In this document: positions 1-10,206 of the stretch, piece by piece
How positions within the stretch are numbered: position 1 is the first letter of the stretch
Layout: every line of letters begins with the position of its first letter
NCBI GenBank assembly: GCA_032158295.1
Contig: CM063256.1
Coordinates: forward strand, 17,405,394 to 17,469,393
Length of the DNA: 64,000 nucleotides
From: Pycnopodia helianthoides
Lineage: Eukaryota; Echinodermata; Asteroidea; Forcipulatida; Asteriidae
Direction of reading: 5' to 3'
The notes under the pieces: generated by a model
What the model saw: the letters and a program-made list of their open reading frames with translations, nothing else
What the model was told of the DNA's origin: nothing
The model's database searches: none
Made by a program: the position numbers and the translations under genes

Positions 1-197
1 CTTTGAGAGATTGTTTCAATAATTGTAAAGAAACTGACTGTTATGATCGTCTAAACGTCACATGCAAGAAAAATTCATGGTGATGTGATTTCGGGCTAGG
101 ATTTCTTTGATCAGAGATCTCCAGAAAAGAAAAAATCTAACTCACTCTCTCATTATTAGCTCCATCATTGTTTTCCTTGGTTACAGTGCGTCGTATA

Positions 198-395
198 GTT
201 TCAAGAACGCAGAGTTTCAAGAACGCAAAGTAGAGTTTAAAGAACGCACAGTACAGTTTCAAGAACGCATACTAGAGTTTCAAGAACACATAATAGAGTT
301 TCAAGAACGCATAGTAGAGTTTCAAGAACGCATAGCAGAGTTTCAAGAACACATAATAGAGTTTCAAGAACGTATAGTAGAGTTTCAAGAACACG
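198..395. repeat. 21-bp minisatellite
   Basis: About nine imperfect copies of a 21-bp unit, core GAGTTTCAAGAACGCATAGTA. Because 21 is a multiple of 3, both strands stay open (a Glu/Phe/Gln-rich repeat on plus, a Leu/Tyr-rich one on minus), which produces spurious ORFs. I see no promoter or splice signal that would make it coding. Confidence 0.85.
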
Positions 396-1083
396 ATTAA
401 TCCCTGAAATAGAATATATAAAGAACTATACACAACTATATTTCCATGAACTTCCTGAAAATTTGAGATCGAGATGTACTCGTAACTGCTTAACATACGG
501 AGATACGATTCCCTTTAAACCGAACAAACAGTACTTGATTCATCAACAGCTCGCTAACCTTACAAACTTTACGGTGTTTGTAAACGGAAAAATATTGATA
601 TTTTATAGTCTTTATCAAAGCTGATTTATGTTTTTCAGATTTCATCTTTTCATCCTTTCATAACGAAATATTTTTTTACTGAAATGAGTCAGCCATTCTT
701 CTGTTTTAACCGAGTGCGTTTAGAACAAGAAGCCAATTTACAACTAAATTGTAATTAAAAAGACAATTAGTAGTGAACAAGCCTAAGTTTAAATTCGAAA
801 AGTGAACTACTTGGAGTTTAATAATTATAACGAACTAAATCTACCTTGAAGGATTCACAGTGTAATGCCTTTAATAGTACACAATTCTCATTTTGTTTTA
901 CCATGTCGATTCTCAATTAAAGTGTGCTTAAAAATTTGATAATTGTTTGAAATTCAGGGTTCCAGACACATTACTGTGAAATAACGGACAATTAAATTGG
1001 AAAAAAAGCTTTAACTGTTAACGGAGAGATGTTTCCCGCATGCCGTAAGCTATAATACGAGTTTGTTATCCACTAAAACAAGA
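396..1083. other. 3' flank of the FReD gene, no gene seen
   Basis: AT-rich sequence downstream of the FReD stop codon. It should hold the 3' UTR and poly(A) site. A weak minus-strand ATTAAA lies at 870-875, about 210 bases after the stop. I recognise no other feature. Confidence 0.4.
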
Positions 1084-1331
1084 CTAAACTTTACTTCTAA
1101 TTTTCATCTCGGTAAACTTGAGTGAGCGATAATTCGAAAAGCTATCCCAAATAATTCCGGTTCCCTTGAGAGAGGCGCTTTGGTAGTAAATCCCGTTCAA
1201 ACTGGAACTGTAGCAGAATCTGTACCACCAGGCTCCGTGGTAATCGATCGCACAGCTACCGATTGCATTGACATCGTTGTCCTGGTCTTTGGTCGAGAAG
1301 GCTTGGTAATTATGGGATGATAACCCGTCCA
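1084..1331 (-). CDS. FReD exon 5: ligand/Ca end of fibrinogen domain and stop
   Basis: Follows acceptor TTGTTTCAG. It encodes FSTKDQDNDVNAIGSCA, GAWWYRFC and YSSSLNGIYY, and ends KFTEMKIRSKV-stop. DQDND is the Ca-binding loop. The third and fourth Cys are present. Most family members have Cys-His after the GAWWY block, where the His helps form the acetyl pocket. Here the residue after Cys is Tyr, so ligand preference may differ. Confidence 0.94.
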
Positions 1332-4300
1332 CTGAAACAATAACACACGCGGTCGTAGACTCAGAGTTAAGGATAAACATGATATAGGAAGGGGGAGGGG
1401 GTAACTTTTAATATGAATTGGGTTATTACGTTGCTTTAAAGGTATTGTACAGGATTGGTAGAGCTGACAAAGTAGTCGCAGACAGTGTTCATGTTTTGTG
1501 TGATTCAACATATGCATGAACAAACAAACCTGTGGAAGTGTGAGCTCAATTGGTCATCGAGGTCACGAGAAAATAGTGAAAAGAGACCTTATGTTTTTTT
1601 TTTTTCAAACATCGAGTTTTTATCACGCGTGATAAAAAATATTGTTTTACTCATTTCTCAGAAACGATAGCATTTTAGGCAGAAATATTTTAAGAAACCC
1701 TGTCTACCATTACTTACTTTAAATCATGTAAGTTATGTGTGAATCTGTGAACGTTTGTGTTTTTCGATCTTACCAATAGTGTACAGGCCTTTAAAGGTAA
1801 ACAAAAGGAACAAACGGAGCGGAGATTATTCGTGAAAGGCGTGAGGTAAAATGTTCACAGTCCAACAGTATTTCAGTTGTATTGCTTTTGACTCTAAATA
1901 CTTCCTGAATTTCTCTGATTCGAACAGTTTTTTGTTTTAAATATGCAACACATATTGTACGCTGTTCTTCCTGGGTTGGCATTATACCGATTCTTGAATC
2001 TACCGCTGTCTAAATGAAATTAAGCTAAAGGAACATTACAGAATTGGTAAGAAAAAACTTGTAAAATATACTTTTGATCACAGATTTACATAAAACTTAC
2101 ACAGTCTAATGATGATGATAGGAGAAAACATCCCTTGAAATATTTCTGTCTGAAATGCCATATTTGATGAGAAATGAATAAACTAATTTTCCGATTGGAG
2201 TTTATCGCTCAGTGAGCGTTTTATTCATTTTTTAAATCTATATGATTTGAATGCAAATGTGTAATCGGTTTTTCACTATTTTCTCGTGATCCAGATGGCC
2301 GATCCATCTCAAACTTCTACAGGTTTGTCAGTTTATGTATACGGTGGATTACATAAAGTGCTTACACTGCCAGCAACTGTTTTGTTAGCAAAAACCAATT
2401 CTGTAATGTTCCTTTAACTCGTCTTACCTGCCGTTCCGGAATGCTCCCCCACCTTCAACCTGTACTTGTCACTCGCATTGGAGATGCTGAACGAGTCATA
2501 CAGAGCATACCCGGTCTCGTCGTCGAAACCAGCGAGGTCAACGCGGAGTTCGTACTCGCCCTGAGCGGTCAGACGGTGCAAGTTGTCGTTACCGAGCCAG
2601 AACTCTCCCTCTAGATTCCCAAAGCCCCGGCTGTAATCGGAAAAGTCCAAATAGAAGTCCACACTGCCGTCCTGTCGCCGCTGGAACACCTAAAGGACCA
2701 CACATTATTTAGAATTTTTTATAATTATTTGATAACAACGATATTATAGGAAGTATACTCTCATTCATTCACTAAGCGTGTTATCTTACCGTCCATCCAC
2801 CACCGTCTGTATCCATATCACAATACACCTGGAAAGCCTCACTGGAGTCTCGAGGTTGAACCATGTACACGCCACTCATCAACACACCAATCGCAAGAAC
2901 ATCCGAACAATCCTTTGGAAAGGTAACTGTACAGGTATGGAGAACACAAAACATAATTTCCGTAACTGCAATAACTTTGAAAATGTGCGTTTTCTTCCCT
3001 CCCAAAGCAGTGGAAGTCCAATAGTTAAATATTGCACAGAATCACCCCTTCAATCATCATGAAACATCTCATACTAAAGCTATATCTACTTATGAACCGT
3101 ATTTCTTACTTTTTCTAAGTTTTATGAGAGCGGGATATGACTCTCTGACCTTAGGTTTGAAGTTATTAAGCATTCTCCATCTCAAGTTAGGATGAGAGAC
3201 TCGTCCTAACTTAGGATGGGTTCAATTTTTTTTTCCAATTCAATGAAACATTTATTTCCATACTCACAATAATTGACAGGATCATTTGGACAACAAAATG
3301 TAGTAGTATAATACAATCAAAGAGTATATAACATGACCAAAGATAATAATGACGAAGAGTAGAACAATAGAAGCTGTGAGTAAGGAGGCTGTTCAAATAA
3401 GCCGAGGCTTGTGGGGAACAGCCCTAGAAAAAAAAAACCAACATAATACATTAACAAAAAACACACGAAACATAAGAGAATGCAAAATGAACTGAACGGA
3501 GCTTATTAAACCGATAATGCCAGGACATAATAAACTAAATTAGGAGCAGCTAAAAAGCTCTCTTTGAAAACGAGCAGCGGAGTCTGGAGAGAAGGTTAAG
3601 TTACATAATGAGCGAGTAAGGCTCTTTTGAACGAGACTTTAAAATGACCTACAGAAGGCTGATTTTTAATTTGGTCATCGATGACGTTCCACAGACGAGG
3701 ACCACGAAAGCGAAGTGTGTGCATAGAGTACGAGGTTCGAGTGAACGGGATATAAAGATTACGGTGGGATCTGGTAGAGTAGCCATGAATAGCTTCAGTT
3801 GAGATGAAATAGGAAGCAAAAGCAGTGGGGAGCAGATTGTGAGAGTATTTATACATGAATATGCCAGTATGAAGTTTATTGATATCAGAGATAGTAAGAG
3901 TGTGTAATTGTGCAAAAAGTGGAGCAGTGTGTTCTCGAGGGTGCGAAGAGGTGCAAATTCTGATGGCTCTTTTTTGAATAACAGATAAAGAGTTAAGCCT
4001 ACTGTTAGTTGAGTTGGCCCATACGATATTATAATTTATCCTAACGTCTATGGATACGGAACTTAACTCGTCCTAAGTCCTAAGATTAATCCTAAGTTAG
4101 GATGAGTTTGGTGAAATCGACGGCAGGCCCTTGTATTTATATTTGTTAGATCCTCAATACGCTTACCACCTTCTGTCGTTGTGACGATCGCATCACTAGG
4201 CGTGTCCTTGGGAGGGGTATCTGCGAATAAAATCAAGCAAGAGGACTTCAAGCCAGTTTAAAGACACTGGACACCTTTGGTAATTGTCAAAGACCAGTCT

Positions 4301-5411
4301 TCTCACTTGGTGTATCTCAACATATGCACAAAATAACAAACCTGTGAAAATTTGAACTCAATTGGTCGTCGAAGTTGCGAGATAATAATGGAAAAAACAC
4401 CCTTGTCACACGAAGTTGCTTGCTTTCAGATGCTTGATTTCGAGACCTCACGCGTGAGGTCTCAAAATCAATTCAAATAATTACTTCTTTCTCAAAAACT
4501 ACGTTACTTCAGAGGGAGCCGTTTCTCACAATGTTTTATACTATCAACATCTCTCCAATGCTCGTTACCAAATAAGTTTTTATGTTCACTATTATTTTGA
4601 GTAATTACCAATAGCCAATTACCAATGTCCAGTGCCTTTAAAAGGAAATTTTAACCATTTAGTTTGTTTGATTTTCTTTAATCTTTAATGTATAAATGCA
4701 AACAAAAAAAGTAGAAGTATCCAGATGTCCCTTCGAGAAGGAAAAAAAAATGGCTGCTTCGTAAATTCTATCATAGCTCCCTTATTACGAACCAAAAAAA
4801 CATCAGTAACTTTGTAAAGATCGAACCTAGTTTTGAATACAGAATTACATGTTGGCCCACAAGTAGCTGACCATGTCGTATCGGCAAGTATAGTTAAATG
4901 TTTGGACAACAAACAAATTAAACTTACCGTCAAGGAGATTCACCAAGGCAGATACTGAAACTTGCAACTCATCCACCTTGCGTCCTGTGTCTTCCAGCTC
5001 AGAGGAAACCGTTTCTTGATCATCAGAGAATGCAGCCTGCAACTCATCCGTCTTACGTCTTGTGTCTCCTAGCTCAGCGGAAATCTTTTCTTGATTACCA
5101 GAGACTAAAATCTGCAAGTCATACACCTGACGTCTTGTATCGGCTAGCTCAGAGAAAACCGTTTCTTGAGTATAAGTCATTACACCTTTCAGATCTTCCA
5201 CCAGATGTTTTGTGTTACTTACTTCAGTGTTAACCATTTCTAGGTAGTTTGTTAGCATGACCTTCAACTTGTCCACCATTCTATCTTTCCCACATGAAAC
5301 CGCTGTTGGATCGCCAGAGGGTCCAACTTGTACTCCAGCTTGAGACTTCACGATCATGACGATCAAGAGTGAGCGAATAAACAGCCCCATTGTGCTCGGC
5401 TCAAAATTCAA
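1084..5411 (-). CDS. Secreted fibrinogen-related (FReD) lectin-like protein, complete 5-exon gene
   Basis: The joined coding exons on minus are 5411-4928, 4220-4167, 2926-2790, 2689-2428 and 1331-1084. The intron phases agree at every junction (1, 1, 0, 1), giving 394 codons plus stop. Order of parts: hydrophobic signal peptide, one early Cys, a coiled-coil stalk of four 25-residue repeats, a short Thr/Pro/Asp linker, then a fibrinogen C-terminal domain beginning PKDCSDV and running to the last residue. The domain has four Cys in the usual places, GGGWTVFQRRQDGS, the Ca-site signature DQDND, and GAWWY before the fourth Cys. In known families (ficolin, tachylectin-5, invertebrate FREPs) this domain binds acetylated or other carbohydrate ligands outside the cell, often in immunity. 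That role here is inferred. No collagen repeats are present, so it is not a ficolin proper. Ligand and paralog assignment are unknown. Confidence 0.93.
1436..1794 (+). mobile_element. TTAA MITE family B, copy B1 (in FReD intron 4)
   Basis: Begins TTAAAGGTATTGTACA and ends TGTACAGGCCTTTAA, imperfect terminal inverted repeats at TTAA. It carries the family core (AACAAACCTGTG.AAGTGTGAGCTCAATTGG) and the central palindrome TATCACGCGTGATA near 1620. No coding capacity. Confidence 0.85.
2026..2417 (+). mobile_element. TTAA MITE family A, copy A1 (against FReD exon 4 donor)
   Basis: About 392 bp with terminal inverted repeats TAAAGGAACATTACAGAATT / AATTCTGTAATGTTCCTTTA. Central hairpin CGCTCAGTGAGCG at 2206-2218. 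Its right edge is 10 bases inside FReD intron 4, next to the exon 4 donor. Confidence 0.9.
2428..2689 (-). CDS. FReD exon 4: central fibrinogen domain
   Basis: Begins VFQRRQDGSVDFYLDF and continues through GEFWLGNDNLHRLT, the invariant E-F-W-L-G-N-(D/E) block of fibrinogen domains. It ends SGTA in phase 1 at donor GTAAGA. Intron 3 before it is only about 100 bp. The donor is followed after 10 intronic bases by the TTAA edge of a MITE (2026-2417). Confidence 0.94.
2790..2926 (-). CDS. FReD exon 3: start of fibrinogen domain
   Basis: Starts after the acceptor CCTGTACAG and ends at the donor GTAAGAT. The read is V-TFPKDCSDV, then GVYMVQPRDSSEAFQVYCDM and DTDGGGWT. This supplies the first two conserved Cys and the GGGWT signature. 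An alternative acceptor at 2913/2914 (CCAAAG) gives the wrong phase against exon 2, so the upstream one is used. Confidence 0.92.
3226..4068 (-). mobile_element. 5'-truncated non-LTR retrotransposon (LINE)
   Basis: Lies in FReD intron 2, minus orientation. It holds the last ~155 codons of a LINE reverse transcriptase ORF, a short 3' UTR and an A-rich end (plus-strand T run near 3229). It sits inside an older palindromic repeat whose CCTAACTTAGGATG-type ends flank it at about 3140-3225 and 4050-4110. Confidence 0.85.
3596..4068 (-). pseudogene. LINE reverse transcriptase C-terminal fragment
   Basis: The reading frame is open from about 4072 to the stop at 3596. It contains INYNIVWANS, VIQKRAIRIC, HTAPLFAQLHTL, FMYKYSHNLLP, TRSHRNLYIPFTRTSYS and GPRLWNVI, the standard thumb/C-terminal pattern of Jockey/CR1-like reverse transcriptases. 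The catalytic palm is missing, so it is a dead 5'-truncated insertion. The exact clade needs a search. Confidence 0.85.
4167..4220 (-). CDS. FReD exon 2: short Thr/Pro/Asp linker
   Basis: A 54-nt exon between the acceptor TTATTCGCAG and the donor GTAAGC, phase 1 on both sides, so skipping it keeps the frame. It encodes DTPPKDTPSDAIVTTTEG, a hydrophilic linker with possible O-glycosylation sites between stalk and globular head. It was chosen because its phase joins exon 1 and exon 3 without a stop. The neighbouring GT at GAAG|GTGGTA would break the frame. Confidence 0.8.
4258..4641 (+). mobile_element. TTAA MITE family C, copy C1 (in FReD intron 1)
   Basis: Starts TTAAAGACACTGGACACC, ends GTCCAGTGCCTTTAA. 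Perfect 22-bp central palindrome GAGACCTCACG/CGTGAGGTCTC at 4442-4463. Non-coding; the sequence near its 3' end shows a small local duplication (ACCAATAGCC/ACCAATGTCC). Confidence 0.88.
4928..5411 (-). CDS. FReD exon 1: signal peptide and coiled-coil stalk
   Basis: Two in-frame starts are possible: 5411, or the Met at 5390 (MGLFIRSLLIVMIVKSQAGV), which directly begins a typical signal peptide. I prefer 5390 as the functional start, but the upstream Met is in frame. After the signal the exon encodes an extended heptad-like region with four 25-residue repeats built around (Q)ET..SEL.DTRRK.DELQ. The matching DNA is a roughly 75-bp period visible at 5004, 5078 and 5151. The exon ends in phase 1 at the donor GTAAGT (4927 downward). 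Such stalks usually drive trimerisation or oligomerisation, which is inferred here. Confidence 0.9.
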
Positions 5412-5460
5412 CTAAACAACTATACACGACTTCTTGTCAGTGATCCTCTGCGAATAATGG

Positions 5461-5630
5461 AAGCTAACCTGCATTTATATAAGGGTAAATCGAAAACGGA
5501 AAAGAGCCTGAATCAGGAAATAGGACGAGCCTTGTCCAAACAGCTCCGGATACAACTACAATAAGTAATTAAATAGCTTAGCGGAAGAAGCTACCTGCGT
5601 GCATGGATATGAAAAGTCCATGTCCTTCAC
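5461..5630 (-). repeat. FReD promoter/5' flank, copy 1 of a duplication
   Basis: This stretch, which includes the TATA box, is repeated at 8011-8251 with shared blocks such as AATCGAAAACGGAAAAGAG, AGGACGAGCCTTGTCC and GGATACAACTACAAT. Confidence 0.75.
5475..5482 (-). promoter_or_regulatory. TATA box of the FReD gene
   Basis: On minus the sequence reads CCTTATATAAATGC, a good TATA match 64-93 bases upstream of the two possible start codons. A transcription start near 5445-5450 would fit. The TSS itself is inferred. Confidence 0.65.
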
Positions 5631-6430
5631 TTCCAATAACAATTGGACGGTAAACTTATACACGTAAATCCTCTGGAAAAGATGTTGTCTTTGCACCCTA
5701 ATTACGATGTTTTACTCGACAACCAATTCAACAGATTGCGAAAAACAACTTGCGTAGTGAGGTAGTACCCCCTGTCTTTGCAACCTCATTAAGAAGTTTC
5801 TTGATAGACAAAACACCATTGCGTACCATTCAAGGACACGTGGATGCATCGTCCTGGTCGACAAATTGCATAGAGCCATCAACCTCTCAGTGTACGGTAG
5901 CTTATCTATCCTTGTTGGACTCTCTTCCGAGCTCACCTCAAATTATTATATGATGTAATCATTGTCTTTCCAAGCAATTCCCGGATGGTTCGTTTAATTC
6001 AGTTTTTCCAATTTGCAACAATATTAAGAACAATTCCCGATCTGTCCCAAGTCAAAACCAATTCAGGTCTGACAGTACCAGAGGGGAAAGGAAGATCATT
6101 CACTCTGCCAACTCGTACATTCTTAATCGTTTGTCTCTATGCATGTCTATTATGCTCGAGTCATTCCTAAAGCTCATCCTTTGAATTTCAAATTTCATAG
6201 CTTTCTGTTTATAATTACATTTTGGAAAATCAAAGTTAAAGAAGACTGCTAAACGGTGTCAACCAAGCATCTTCCATTTTACGATTTTGTTGTCGGTAAA
6301 TGTAATAGGAAAATTGCAAATGTAAAGACAATATTAGAAGTTAGCTACAATCCCGGCCAAAATGCTTGGGCCACCCTATCCTAACGTTTTACAATAACCA
6401 TACAATAACCATTCCCCGTCTCACAATAAA
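5631..6430. other. Intergenic, nothing recognised
   Basis: I see no coding pattern, repeat family or RNA gene here. The short open frames lack splice signals and protein-like composition. Confidence 0.4.
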
Positions 6431-6439
6431 CATTCTCTC

Positions 6440-6541
6440 TCCCGTCCCTCCTCCCCCGTCCCCCACCCCCCGTCCCCCGTCCCCCACCCCCGTCCCCCGT
6501 CCCCCGTCCCCCGTCCCCCGTCCCCCGCCCCCCCCCCCCCG
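6440..6541. repeat. C-rich low-complexity tract
   Basis: Runs of CCCCCGTCCCCC ending in a C homopolymer. The opposite strand is G-rich and could form G-quadruplexes. The Pro- and Gly-rich ORFs here are artefacts. Confidence 0.8.
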
Positions 6542-6937
6542 CTCAATGTTGACTGGAACGGAACGCAGAAGACCGTGCAACAATGTGATTCAACATTGAA
6601 AGGGGGCAGGGGGTCCAACGAGATATGGCCGGGATTGTAGCCTCAATCTTCTATAAAAACGAACTATTCAGATTAACTTTTAAAAATCAACTATTAACAG
6701 TTAAACAATTTTTGTTTTACGGTATTTTTTCTTCAAACATCAACTTTCACAGCAAATTATTTTTACATGAATTCGTTACTGGACGTTACGAGGTCTTCTT
6801 ATGTCTATACACGTATAATTTATCTCAATAACGAACCCACACATGATTCCTTTGAAATGGAACCAGCAAATTCCCATACATTTGCAAGGATTTAGATTAT
6901 TTGCTCTCCTGGTAGTTAACACTTCATTTATGTCTTG

Positions 6938-7225
6938 TTTGTACCTAGGGGTACACATGATACCTAGGGTACAAATGGTATCTAGGGGTACAAATGGTTC
7001 CTACGAGAGGCAAATGGTTCCTATGGGTACAAATGGTATATATAGGGATACAAAGGGTAGGGCCTACCTAGGCGTACAAATTGTACCATGGGGGTATAAA
7101 TGGTACCATGGGGTATACATGGGGTGATACCCTGGGGGTACAAATGGTACATATAGGGAGACAATAATGGTACCTATGGGTACAAATGGTACGATAGGGA
7201 GACAGAAGGTACCTAGGGGGTACAC
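6938..7225. repeat. Degenerate ~20-bp tandem repeat
   Basis: Roughly fourteen irregular copies of a unit like GGTACAAATGGTACCTAGGG, with GGTACC palindromes. No gene. Confidence 0.75.
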
Positions 7226-8010
7226 AAGTTAATGGTACATGTGAGGCCAGCGTCTGTTCTTGTGATTTATGTCGCTTGCTACGCTACATAGGCCTCTTGT
7301 TTGTCAGTGCAGGCTGCATAGCTGTCCATGGAGATAAATATAGGAGTTCAATAAATGTCTTGGGTACTAACGCTCGAGCACCATGAGCATCAAAATTTAG
7401 CGAATTTCGGCACTATAATATATCTATCGGTATGCCTACTTCATTATATTTAAGCATACTCGATGAATATTTGTTATTAAAACAAATTCCCGTCTTCTTC
7501 ATTTCATAGATAAATAACTTGTTAAGATCTTTATAATAGGTATTTTTTACAATTTGTAAATTGTAGTATAAAGTGCATTTAATCTTGGAAATTCATAACC
7601 AGTAGGTTAGTTTCCAAACTAAAGTTTGTAAAGCAGCTTTGAGCTTATTCATTTACTATTATCACGGATGAATTCTTTAAAGCAGCTTTTCGTATTGAAT
7701 TATGAAACCACAAATCTAACTTTCAAATTCGAATTTTGTACAAAGTTAAAAGTATTAAAAAGTGCAGCCACGATGTAACACAGACCACGAGTAAATATTT
7801 TTCGTAATAAGTATGAAAACAAGGCCGTGAATAATCCAACCTGACCCTGAAGACGATTTGATTCTGGCTCCTTCAACATGTCCTTTCAGGTCAAGTCGTT
7901 TCTAAAACAGCGGCTGCAGCTGAGGCGACCCTTGGCAGTACCCTCAGCCACAGCCAAGGTCACAGCCGCCACATCGGACAATTCAAGTTTTGTTATTCTT
8001 CCTGTTGAGC
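7226..8010. other. Intergenic, nothing recognised
   Basis: AT-rich single-copy-looking sequence. There is no sign of FReD exons here, although the next segment resembles the FReD promoter. Confidence 0.4.
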
Positions 8011-8251
8011 TATAAAGCTGACCTGCACTTATTAGTTAAGGGTGAATCGAAAACGGAAAAGAGGGTCTGAATCAGGAAACAGGACGAGCCTTGTCCTCAC
8101 AGCTCTGGATACAACTACAATGATTAGATAAATAGATGAGCGGAAGAAGCCTTGGAAGCCTGCTAGTAAAATCTTATTCAGCCAAATCTCTCCAATTACC
8201 ATCAAAAAGCTACCTGCGTTTTGTCAACCATTTCAAGTCCATGTCCTTTTA
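8011..8251 (-). repeat. Duplicated FReD promoter region, copy 2 (decayed)
   Basis: Matches 5461-5630 in the same orientation, with an extra ~60 bases around 8150-8210. The TATA box is lost: the intact TTTATATAAGGG is CTTATTAGTTAAGGG here. No FReD coding exon follows on its minus-strand downstream side, so it is a remnant or a flank-only duplication. Confidence 0.7.
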
Positions 8252-8701
8252 CCTGTGTACTCGTACATGAGGGGGCCCTACTCCAGTTGCTTCTGACTTC
8301 TACAGCTTCACATAAAGTATTGACTTACTATTAAATAATTTTTAAAATTGTACTGTTACCAAAAACTTAAACGGCTAAAAAATTACCAACATAATTACGA
8401 AGTAGCCAATACAAAACGAGTTGACAATGCCCTACTTGCAACCTGCCACTTCACACATGCATCTGATTGGTAAACAAACAAAAAAGAGAATTTACAAGTA
8501 CCCTGTACCCCATTTTATTTGTTTTGCCAAAAGTTAAAAAAATAACATCAGAGACAATACCCATCGTGTGTAGAGAGAAAAGTAAACGCCCTCTAGCAGC
8601 AAAAAAAACACCAGCTACGGTGACACACCCTGGCGTGGAAATGTTGAGAAATACTTGTAGCATGAATACTCATGGCATACCAACAAACCAATGCGTTTTA
8701 G

Positions 8702-9095
8702 TTAAAGGATCATTACAGAATTGGTAAGACAAAAACTTGTAAAATATACTTTTTGATCACAGATTTACATAAAACTTACACGGTCTAATGATGATGATAA
8801 TAGAAAACATCCCTTGAAATATTTCTGTATGAAATGCCATATTTGATGAGAAATTAATAAACTAATTTTCTGATTGGAGTTTATCGCTCAGTAAGCGTTT
8901 TATTCATTTGTTGAATCTATTACGATTTCATGCAAATGTGTAATCGGTTTTCACTATTTTCTCGTGACCCATATGGCCGATCGATCTCAAACTTCTACAT
9001 GTTTGTCAGTTTATGTATATGGTGGATTACATAAAGTACTTACACTGCCAGCAACTGTTTTGTTAGCAAAAACCAATTCTGTAATATTCCTTTAA
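8702..9095 (+). mobile_element. TTAA MITE family A, copy A2
   Basis: Begins TTAAAGGATCATTACAGAAT and ends TTCTGTAATATTCCTTTAA, with the same internal order as A1 and the centre CGCTCAGTAAGCG. It lies in the intergenic region. Confidence 0.9.
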
Positions 9096-10146
9096 CGTGA
9101 AACGTGTTATTAATCAAAAGTAACCGTGGGTTAAAAAAACAATTAGTTTGGCGCATGAATTTTTGCCTTTAGTGTAACAAATTCTTTTGGGGAAAAAATA
9201 TTGTGCTTAAATTGTTAAGAATAAGTCACTGAGTTGATATCTGATTTAAAAAAAAATTATTTAATGCGTTTGTCTACAACAAGGTCAAGTTTATTTTTGG
9301 TGCCCTTATAGGCTATGGTGCACTACACTAAACAGGCTAAAATTTATGGGCCAATCTATTTTGAATAATAACTTTTTGGGGGTCATGCAATAAATATAAT
9401 GGTGTAAATATAACAATCTATCCGAGCCTCGGGGTTCTATGCTTCAACTTTTGAGGAGACTGGATAAATTTAGGCTTTAAAGTTGGTCCTTTTTTGATTG
9501 GGAAGTGGAGAAGTGCTTCACGAAACCTGGCAGCAAATCGGTTTGGGAAAAAGCACATTTCGGGGGTGTTTTTCTTCTGGGGTACTAAATTAGCAAAAAT
9601 TCCAAACGGCTGACCTGCCAAAAATTGAAAAGAAATCTGAAGTTTAGTTGTCCGAAAATATGTTTGATTGGTTTTCAAGAGGCTGAGAGACTTGAAATGT
9701 TTTTGTTGGATTTGTTTAATATTTAGCATTTAGCGTTGGTTTTTACGGAAGTTTATTATTTTAGTGTGGTGCACCGGTAGATTAATGTCGGCAGTCGTCA
9801 GTCGTCAGTGAACTAGCGCCCTCAATAGTCCAAGCCATTAATCGTTAACTGTACTTCGTTTACCCGAGTTAACAGGCAACATAAACCGATTTACAGCCAG
9901 TGACATCCGGTAATCCACGTACGTAGTTTATCAGTTTTAAATATGGCGACAGATTGCAGTTGACGTGGACTTTTGCTGACTTGATAACACCGTGTAATTT
10001 TTCAAGAATTGTGTTGATAGTTTTTGTAATTTTATTGATAGTTCTTTGTGTTGCTGTATTTAGTTTCGGAATAGTGTGGTTTGGAGGAATTTTCAGTGAA
10101 ACTTTAAAGTTGAATTATAAATTATCATAAAAAAATAAAAATAAAA
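9096..10146 (+). promoter_or_regulatory. Upstream region and 5' UTR of ArfGAP1
   Basis: The interval must contain the ArfGAP1 promoter and 5' UTR. I find no convincing TATA box. GTCGGCAGTCGTCAGTCGTCAG repeats lie near 9788. The start codon is in a strong context (A at -3, G at +4). The TSS position is unknown. Confidence 0.4.
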
Positions 10147-10206
10147 ATGGCAAGTCCGCGTACACGACGAGTGATGAAGGAGCTGCGACCAAAGGAGGGC
10201 AACAAT
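10147..10206 (+). CDS. arfgap1: arfgap1 exon 1
   Basis: Encodes [20 protein letters not shown], the conserved ArfGAP1 N-terminus (MASPRT.. is nearly invariant). Ends in phase 0 at donor GTAAGT. Confidence 0.95.

Noticed and set aside
107..400. 97-aa ORF of FQERIVEFQERIAE repeats resembling a coiled coil
   Set aside because: It is a translation of the 21-bp minisatellite. The opposite strand is equally open and there is no gene structure.
2912..2926. Alternative FReD exon 3 acceptor at CCAAAG|GAT
   Set aside because: It gives phase 0 whereas exon 2 ends in phase 1. The upstream acceptor joins cleanly and adds the expected PK before DCSD.
9418..9729. 103-aa minus-strand ORF
   Set aside because: No recognisable domain, no splice context, and AT-rich composition. 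Probably chance.
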